Source of the DNA: Rodentolepis nana
Taxonomy: Eukaryota; Platyhelminthes; Cestoda; Cyclophyllidea; Hymenolepididae
Reading direction: 5' to 3'
Assembly: GCA_900617975.1 (NCBI GenBank)
Contig: UZAE01000905.1
Coordinates: 1 to 17,001, forward strand
Length of the DNA stretch: 17,001 nucleotides
The notes below the pieces were generated by a model. The model searched no databases, had not been told where the DNA came from, and saw nothing but the letters and a program-made list of their open reading frames with translations. A program made the translations under genes and the position numbers. The stretch's first letter is position 1; each line of letters starts with the position of its first letter. Positions 10,277 through 17,001 of the stretch are shown in pieces.

Positions 10277-12350
10277 AGGAAGCCAAAATAACATTCAGTT
10301 CCTGAAATATAGGCAGCGTAATTCATCAAAAGTGGTGCTACAATTAATATCTTCATGGGAATAACTGGTATTGTGCCTAGCCCATTTAAAATCCAGTCGT
10401 ACGTCGATGCAAACATATATACGAAAACTCAATCGTTTCTTTAACCAGGAGCTGCATATTTGTCGGGGGTAATTATTGGAATAAAAAAGGTTTGCTAACT
10501 TTCGCTCTTCGGAAGCAAATGGAATCTTAGTTCAAGTTAGGAAAGTCTATTCAGCGGCTAGAGGGTGGGATGGGAAAGCGTGTTGCAAAAGTGTTGCTCA
10601 CTGCTTCACTTCCAAAAATTCATATCTAGTAATTCGATCACTGAAGTTAAAAAAAACATGGTAATCTTACCTGTTCTCAAGTAGCGAACGGGGTCGTAGA
10701 GAAGAATTCATTAATGGCGAACTATTATAGTAACATGTTCTAAAGGCGATCGTCCTGATGGAGTTCTCGAGATTTCGTAGATTTCCAAATAATTTTATAT
10801 TATGCTAAATCTTTTAATGGACTATAATCCCGATTGCATATCGTTACTCATATCACTATTAATAATTAGCAAATACCCTAATGATCTTCAATGCGGTTAT
10901 TTGAAGCACACTTGAGATATTATGGATTTATGTTTGCTTGATAGTATTCTTATGAAGCTTGGCTTTGAACCATAAGATTGATTTCCATTCTGCATCTGAA
11001 TTTCGTACTGAATAGCCCACAGCGAACAATAAATGATGACATTCTTATGAAAATATAGCTGGTCTTAATCATCTGACTTTCTGTTCGAGAGATTTATCAG
11101 TTCATACTATGAGGAAATGGAGGAAAGTCATTGTGCTTTCATAATCAAAACTGAGCGACCACAATGATAAAAGAAGCGAAACACAAGTGGTTGTTTTTAA
11201 AGTTGGGGAGAAAGACCAGCCTTAGATGTTGTTACAGTTTTGATTGGCCTCTTTCAGGGTTTCTCATCACTTTAATAATTATAATCCTTATTTTTTAAAA
11301 TGGGCTGATCTTCGGAGAAATTTGTTTGCTGATAGTAAAATATATAATTTCCATTACTGAATTTCAAACCGACATACCCTTTATTGCGTCTTGGAACGGT
11401 TCTATCCACAGTTTTATTCATTCCCACGCCATTCAATTAACAAGTCTATCGAAATAGTCTTTTCTGGATTTCTAAAAAGATATTTAATTAACCCATCAAT
11501 TTTAGGTCTTATTGTTAACTCATTCAATAATCTCTCGCTATACTCGAGAAATCACCTATTCCCCAAAATAGATTCAATCACTTTGAACCTACAAAACAGC
11601 CAATCACTTATACTTGTGGTGAATGCATATTACTTGGAATTTAAATTCGTTTATATTATATTTTTCCTGATTAACTTCACACAATAATATGATAGGATTG
11701 TCTAGAGATGAGGTTATCTGATTGATCCCATTGAAAATCGAAACAATGAGTAGAAAGCAGTTACTGGCATTTGTTAAACAATTTTTTCTGGTTGTATCCG
11801 TTTTTCGGATGAGAACATCATATTTAGGAGTTAATTCGTTTCATCTATTTACTTAGGAAATAATAAAGACAGGCCAGCATACGTCATTGAAAAAAATGTG
11901 TTTTTCAGACGGATTATTTTTTAAACAATGTTCCAATTTCCCTACTGTCTTGACGTTGAAACACATTTAAGTCATTTCCAATTGTTGTATAAACATAAGT
12001 TACAGAAAAGCATCATAATTGATTTTAAACTTGCCTTGGCAAATCTATTTGGTTTAGTTGAGAAATTTCGGAGTAGAATTGGGAGATTTATTTTATTTTC
12101 CCTTCACGGCTTTGTCATGCGTTTGTTCAGTAACAAGCACGCCAAGCAAAGGGGTCACAGCGCTTGAATTGGTTGGAGCGGGGTCATCCACTTCACTGTA
12201 TGCGTACTGACGGCCATATAACTGGAGACTTCTGGTATGGCTGAGGCAAACGTTGATTACCACCCAATCGGAGCAAAAAATATTCATTTGGAATAATTTT
12301 TATCCAAAGCCTAGCAACAACTTAGAAATTAAAGCTATTTCTTATAGGGA

Positions 12351-12365
12351 GGGGGGGGGGGGGGG
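12351..12365. repeat. G15 homopolymer
   Basis: Fifteen consecutive G residues follow GGGA in an AT-rich intron. Such a tract can form a G-quadruplex between molecules and is prone to slippage and to assembly length error. No functional context is visible. Confidence 0.95.
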
Positions 12366-12811
12366 AAAACATCTGGTTTTTATTATTATATTTTATTAAT
12401 ACTTTCCAAACTACACTACTCTAAATAGCGATCTTTGGTCCTTAATAAGCAAGTTTACTTTCATAGCGCACTAAATTTCAGCTTTATGGAAGTTGCAAAA
12501 GGGTGAGTAACTTCATCTACAATTTCTTACGGATACAGTTTAATTGGCTTTGAATATTGAATTAGAGCATTTATGTTTTAAAAACCTGTAGCTAATTTTA
12601 AGATTTTTTCCTAATTTCTCGATTTGCTGATTTAGCAGGCCCTTTACTGCCTTAGGCATGAAAAATTAATGTTTTTGAGATGAGTTCAACAGTTAAACTT
12701 AAAGGAAAACACGCAAGCTTTCGAGATTAAATGAACTCAGTTTCTTGCTTACCGAATTAGTTTAACGCAATCTCAAAAGCCAAACATTAGACAGCATATT
12801 TTTGCAACATT

Positions 12812-13131
12812 AATTTATTTAAAATGGCAGGCGTTTTGATGGTTATCATTAGCCCTTTTGCTGACTTCGGGCTATGCTAAGGGTAGGAACACCAAAGTGG
12901 GAAAAATTCTAGAGGGGAGCAGAAGAGTGATTCATGGTTGTAAAAGGGGCAGAGAGACACAAAGGCAGAGAAAAGGTAAGGTGAGTACCGCGGAAGTAGT
13001 CGAATATGACATACAGTGGGGTCGTGGTAGCTTAAAGTCAGACGTCAACTGCTGGTTTATATACTTTTTTGCCATATAAATATACGTTGTCCAGGGTGCA
13101 CCACGTGTTGGTAAGTCTATCGCATACCCCC
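12812..13131 (-). mobile_element. SINE-like retroposon copy 3 (about 320 bp)
   Basis: This is a minus-strand copy with the tail at the left (TAATTTATTTAAAATGGCAG) and the element 5' end at about 13131 (GGGGGTATGCG on minus). ATTTTTGCAACATT at 12798-12811 and ATTTTTACAATATT at 13132-13145 match at 12 of 14 positions, consistent with an aged target-site duplication. Plus-strand donor-like motifs GTAAGG (12976), GTGAGT (12981) and GTAAGT (13111) occur within it. A 73-codon plus-strand open frame at 12858-13079 lies entirely inside the repeat and is not counted as a gene. Confidence 0.88.
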
Positions 13132-13593
13132 ATTTTTACAATATTGTTGTATCGGTTTTTTTCAGCAGACATGAAAATAATAAAGTTTAAAAACTTAAAT
13201 TTGGGAGGGGATGAGGGTGTGCATTCTTGTTTAAGCATTGCAAATGATTATTTGTTGGTGATTAAAACAATAATAATTTACCTCTAACCACCAACTAGCA
13301 TTCCGTAAAGAGGTAATTGCCGATAATTACAGTATTCGTAATTATTTTGAAAGCTAAGTACTAGGATGACAATTCAATATACACGAACATATGTTTATTC
13401 TGGCATTGGCTAAGCAAAGAAAGACAAATACACTGTATAAAACCTAAAATATTTTGAAAATTCAATTTGGATTAATAACTCTTACAATGCTATTGAATTT
13501 GCCCTGGTCAATGAGCACAGTCCGTACTTAGACCACATCTTGTAATTTTACGCGGATGAGTCAAAGCGTACTCAGAAAAATGTACTGTTTTAT

Positions 13594-14596
13594 TTATTTA
13601 ACAAGAAAATCACATTTGTTTTCGACACCGCCACCATTTTTGCTTAAATACTTCTTTAAACTATATTATAACTTGTAAATTCCTTAATGGTAGAGTTTTG
13701 GAGCTTCCTCTGCTAACATGAAATTGCATTTTTTCTGCTACAATTGAAGAAGTAAATATGGTGCCTTTAGGGTGCCCTTTAAATATTGGTCTGTAAAATG
13801 GATGTGGTAGTGGTGTCCATCGAAATTCATGAAGCAGGACCTGGCAGGTCTTGAAGAATGTGCACAGACATTACCCTGATGAAACAAAATTTTACTTTGC
13901 AGTATATTGCATAGTTTTTTTGGCGAGGGATGTCTTCAACTGCTTTCAAATGTCTTCATAATAACTTGAGGTGGTCGTTTTCGGTCCTGTTAGAAAGTAT
14001 GTCAAAATATCGCTCCTTTAGAATCCCCAAAAATTGTGTCAATGAACCTAAAGCACCTTGCAGCTGTAAACTTGACAGGCCCAGATGTGCAATTTCGATG
14101 CCACTAATTTGATTAATTTTTTATTATGGATCAAATTGATAGTTCCAAGCCCATAAAAATATCCTCATTTGCTTCCATTTTGCCAAAGTTGCTAAAGAAT
14201 GTTCAGCTCTTTGAATTAGTTTATTTTCCTAGAATACTTTTGGAACCCACCGACAGTTTGTCCAAGTCAAGATTTTCAGTGAAAATTTAAAATGTTCGTT
14301 CGTGCACGATTTGTTCTTTATTAGCAATCAACCAATGGCAACTCTTCGATCTTAGTCCACTAGGTTCTGGACAAAAAAGATGTTGTATTGATTGCTTGCT
14401 GTGGTGGGTCTCCTACCTCATGGGTCGTCATCAAATTCCACTCTACCCTCTTTCAAGCGCCTAATGCAATCATAAATGACTGCTCTATGTGGTGCAGAGT
14501 CCTATAAACCTGTCGTAAAACTACTACAATCAGGGCAGATTTCAAATTTAGCTTTTTTAAAAATCTTATTTTAGCTCTGATCTCAAAATTTGCCAT
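13594..14596 (-). pseudogene. degenerate mariner-like transposase
   Basis: Read on the minus strand, the start at 14596 gives MANFEIRAKIRFLKKLN and ALIVVVLRQVY, then after a frameshift APHRAVIYDCIRRLKEGR and VEFDDDP (14422-14460). This is the helix-turn-helix DNA-binding half of mariner transposases. DRRVAIG and RWVP (14241-14252) follow, then IFGDSKGAIF (about 14005-14034) and ILFHQGNVCAHSSR. The usual HQDN catalytic motif is HQGN (13870-13881), so the second catalytic Asp of the D,D(34)D triad is gone. The C-terminal GIYKL, SLKKYLSKNGG and a stop at 13594 match the end of mariner proteins. The span of about 1,003 bp is close to an intact transposase gene of about 1,035 bp. Many in-frame stops and at least two frameshifts make it inactive. 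Terminal inverted repeats and TA duplication could not be fixed with confidence. Confidence 0.88.
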
Positions 14597-15667
14597 TTGA
14601 AGGGCTGAAAATGTTACCTATTTTGAGATGCTACCTATCTTGAACCTGACCTTCCGTAGAATGTTTAAACAGCTGCATATTATTACTGAACCTCTAAAAA
14701 CATGTTTGAACTTGTAAATCTAGAAACTCTTTGTTCCATTTAAAGTTATGGAAATTGTCTGAGAACTGTTTGTCTCATCCTCGTATGGTAAAAGGTTTCT
14801 TAAATATCCCTTTTTATCAATTTTTACAAAGTTTACTTCCAACCATAGATTTGATGATACTTAAACTGTAGTTCGACATATGCAATCATCATTCAGTCAC
14901 CACATACTCCTAAGGTTGTAAATTTGAGTGCCTCTTTTATATGGACCTCCAATAAATTTCGTTTATGAAAAAGCGAAGAAAATAAATTTATAAATCTCGA
15001 TTGACCTCAGTACACATATCTAATTAAATTGCTTTTAAGGGAACTTGGTTTCTAACTTATCAAGTTACATTTTTAGAGAAGTGTGATCTTATAGAGATTT
15101 AATAATATGGGCAGATATTGAGAAGAGCTATTACAAAGCTCTTCCATTGGATCATAGAAATTAATTGTATTTGCAATTGATCTTTTTGCATCATAGTCAA
15201 GTGCAGAGGTTAATATTACCCAAATAATAACGATTTCCCATATTATAAATTTGACGAAATAGTCCATTTATCAATTGCCAGCGTTGAAACTACTTCCATT
15301 TTTTTAAATACGATGAAATTTTACTTGAGTAACTATGCATTACGAAAAGGAATAAGAAAAAATAATGAAAAGAAGTTATCAGAGAAGATTTGCCGGGAGT
15401 CACCGTTATGTAAATTTGCATTCATCACGTCGCTTTAGTCAAGTTTTAAAAATTTGTCAGCGATTTCAGGCTGTATACGCTGTGCTTTGTGGCAGTATAA
15501 CCAATTTTATAAAAGCAGGAGATACTTGAAAGACAATTTAACTGAGCATAATTTTAACGTAACAATGATATATATTCGTACAACTTATTAAAATCTAGTT
15601 TGAACAGTTTAATTAGCCTAATTAATTTAACCTAATTAATAAAGTTTATTTGAATCTGTATTTTTTA

Positions 15668-15690
15668 TAACTAACTAACTAACTAACTAA
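15668..15690 (+). promoter_or_regulatory. tandem TAAC array at branch-point position
   Basis: Five copies of TAAC plus a final TAA lie 23-45 nt upstream of the splice acceptor at 15712-15713. Each overlap creates CTAAC or ACTAAC, the ideal metazoan branch-point core, at the expected distance. This suggests several redundant branch sites for the 8.2-kb intron. It could also be a chance microsatellite. The sequence and distance are seen; the function is inferred. Confidence 0.5.
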
Positions 15691-15713
15691 GTTAATCGTA
15701 TCATTAATTTTAG

Positions 15714-16000
15714 TCCCCCAAAACTGCTGGTGATATGCCAATTCAAATTGGTAACAAGACCGAATGCGCTCTATTAGGTTTTCTTAAACATTTCGGTCTA
15801 AACTACGATGATATTCGCAATCGCTATCCCGAAAGTGACTTTGTAAAGGTCTACACCTTCTCCTCCACCCGAAAATCCATGTCCACAATCATTCATGCAC
15901 CTGAAGACGATCCTCATGATGTGAGCTCAGCCACTGCTAAGAGTACTACAATGAAACTTCTACTGCTGACCAAAGGCGCAGCTGAGATGGTTATTTCGAA
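15714..16000 (+). CDS. PMCA: PMCA exon (287 nt), nucleotide-binding domain
   Basis: The exon begins after ATTTTAG with SPKTAGDMPIQIGNKTECAL and then LGFLKHFGLNYDDIRNRYPE. It continues with DFVKVYTFSSTRKSMSTII (the F-x-x-x-RKSMS signature at 15858-15884) and ends LLTKGAAEMVIS plus AA of a split codon (phase 2) before GTGAGT. The Phe of the FSSTRKSMS segment and the Lys of KGA (15972-15980) line the ATP adenine pocket in P-type ATPases. QIGNKTECALLGF is a near-exact PMCA block. A low-similarity insert, HAPEDDPHDVSSATAKST, replaces the shorter vertebrate loop before the KGA strand. The next codon should begin the conserved Cys after KGA, which lies beyond the window. Confidence 0.97.
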
Positions 16001-17001
16001 GTGAGTTAAATAGCCACAATACACTCTTAGTTTACATTGTTACATTGAAGAAAAATGATGTCATAGTAGGCGACGAGAGAAATTAGAGTTCACTTATTGG
16101 CAGAGGTGTTTTGTGTGGTTTGGCAAATGCGATATTTGTAGGCGGAATGTTTGCCCATCACAAATACTTGACAACTTTAACCTGAATCTACTGAATTTGG
16201 TACATAATTTAAATTTGAAGGAAGGGTAGCAACTAAGTTACAACAAAAACCTGTTTACTCATTATTAACTTTTAATTTAACTTACTTATTGATCTAACTA
16301 GAGCTTTATTAAGGTACATTTTGAGTGATTTTGCTATCTATTCCAGGTTTTTTCAGCTACTCAGAATACGCAACTACCATAACCTGTGGAGAAAGAGTGG
16401 TGCTTTTAATCTTTATTATTATTATATCAAATGTCAGGCGTTTTGATTGTTATCATTAGCCCTTTAGTTGACTTCAGTCTTCACAGAGGGGAAGGAACAT
16501 CAAAGTGTAAAAAATTCAAGAGGGGGGGGGGACAGAAGAGGGTATCGAAGACGAAGGTAGATAAGGTGGAAAAAAGGTGGGATGAGTACTGTGAAAGTAG
16601 TCGAATATGACACACAGTGGGGTCATGGTAGCTTGAAGTCAACTGCCAGGTAATAGACTTTTTGCCGTATGAGTATACGTTGCCCAGGGTGCACCACGTG
16701 GAAGTAAGTCTATCACACACTCCGCTTTTAAGCTAAATTATCCCATTCTAGTTCTTAATTCAACCAGTTTTAAATTCAGCACTTAAATCTGGAACTCAAC
16801 AAATTGAAATGTAACTTTGTTGTTATATTGATCCTGGTATAGTGAGTTTTCTTTCAATCGGATAAAGCATTGTAAAATTTTTGCTCAAAACGAATTCGGA
16901 CTGCATCAAAAAAAAACACCGAATTCATCTATTTGCTTTCAATTCTCAATATTTACTTAATAAATGCATTCAATATTTCACGTACCCCTACTTGAACCCC
17001 G
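16001..17001 (+). other. PMCA intron, 5' part only (phase 2)
   Basis: The intron starts with the strong donor GTGAGTT. The next PMCA exon (CNRILD-like in vertebrates) is not found before 17001. Apart from the SINE-like copy at 16410-16723 I see nothing in it. Reading through the donor gives TGA at once, which supports the splice. Confidence 0.8.
16410..16723 (-). mobile_element. SINE-like retroposon copy 4 (about 314 bp)
   Basis: On the plus strand it opens with the tail (CTTTATTATTATTATATCAA), then ATGTCAGGCGTTTTGATTG, and ends GTGCACCACGTGGAAGTAAG followed by CACACTCC at the element 5' end. GCTTTTAA at 16402-16409 and 16724-16731 is a perfect 8-bp flanking repeat, extendable to 13 of 16 matches. 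The ATA-repeat tail and TTTGATATAA block agree with copy 1. A G10 run at 16522-16531 on plus sits inside the element. GTAAGT at 16704 is a donor-like site in the PMCA sense direction. The 79-codon minus-strand frame inside it is repeat sequence, not a gene. Confidence 0.88.

Larger units (their letters stand above)
7538..15713 (+). other. PMCA intron of 8,176 nt (phase 0)
   Basis: The donor is GTGAGT at 7538 and the acceptor is TTAATTTTAG ending at 15713. This is the largest intron in the window. It contains two minus-strand SINE-like copies (9953-10276 and 12812-13131), a dead mariner transposase on minus (13594-14596), a G15 run (12351-12365) and a TAAC array near the acceptor. A locally GC-rich block at 8495-8525 and another at about 12130-12260 differ in composition from their surroundings but match nothing I recognise. 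Other open frames (for example 103 codons minus at 7812-8123 and 98 codons plus at 11391-11687) have no detectable domain and are left as chance. Confidence 0.85.

Noticed and set aside
11391..11687. 98-codon plus-strand open frame
   Set aside because: AT-driven composition rich in Phe, Ile, Leu and Asn, with no motif or repeat copy to support a gene.
13930..14112. 60-codon plus-strand open frame
   Set aside because: It is the antisense shadow of the minus-strand mariner fossil.
16481..16720. Minus-strand frame with MCDRLTSTWCTLGNVYSYGK, similar to frames at 13038-13238 and 5561-5749
   Set aside because: The shared peptide comes from the repeated DNA of the SINE-like family. The frames differ in length, break at different places and have no known domain.
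16001..17001. Next PMCA exon after KGAAEMVIS
   Set aside because: Candidate acceptors such as TTTTTCAG near 16360 are not followed by the conserved Cys-containing PMCA sequence in phase 2.

Overview
The window is eukaryotic, AT-rich, and mostly intronic. It holds a central piece of one plus-strand gene for a plasma-membrane Ca2+-ATPase (PMCA, P2B-type ATPase; vertebrate ATP2B family). Five exons at 445-492, 530-661, 702-919, 7283-7537 and 15714-16000 join in frame (intron phases 1,1,1,0,0,2) to give about 313 residues. They run from the variable linker after the A-domain, through the third and fourth membrane segments (PEGLP), the phosphorylation site (DKTGT) and into the nucleotide-binding domain (F-x-x-x-RKSMS and KGA). 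Neither the start nor the stop of the gene is in the window.

Two introns are extremely short (37 and 40 nt) and two are very long (6,363 and 8,176 nt). Mini-introns beside multi-kilobase introns, the AT-rich non-coding DNA and the PMCA residues together suggest a parasitic flatworm (trematode or cestode). That assignment is an inference and I cannot name the species.

The introns carry two kinds of mobile DNA. The first is a family of short retroposons of about 314-333 bp with four copies: 5656-5988 on the plus strand, and 9953-10276, 12812-13131 and 16410-16723 on the minus strand. All share the same 5' end (GGGGTGTG-like) and an A/T-rich or ATA-repeat 3' tail, and each has a recognisable target-site duplication; the one at copy 1 is a perfect 13 bp. 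They behave like a SINE, but I cannot match them to a named family. The second is a heavily decayed mariner-like transposase on the minus strand (14596 down to 13594), recognisable from its N-terminal start to the C-terminal end despite many stops and frameshifts.

Other structure includes a perfect 12-bp stem hairpin (3626-3656), a five-unit TAAC array at branch-point distance from the 15713 splice acceptor, and a G15 run (12351-12365). The rest of the intronic sequence shows no gene that I can support.

No new multi-gene system is evident. The most noteworthy items are the uncharacterised SINE-like family with its 3' hairpin and outward splice-donor motifs, the possible cassette exon at the position of vertebrate PMCA splice site A, and the fossil mariner.
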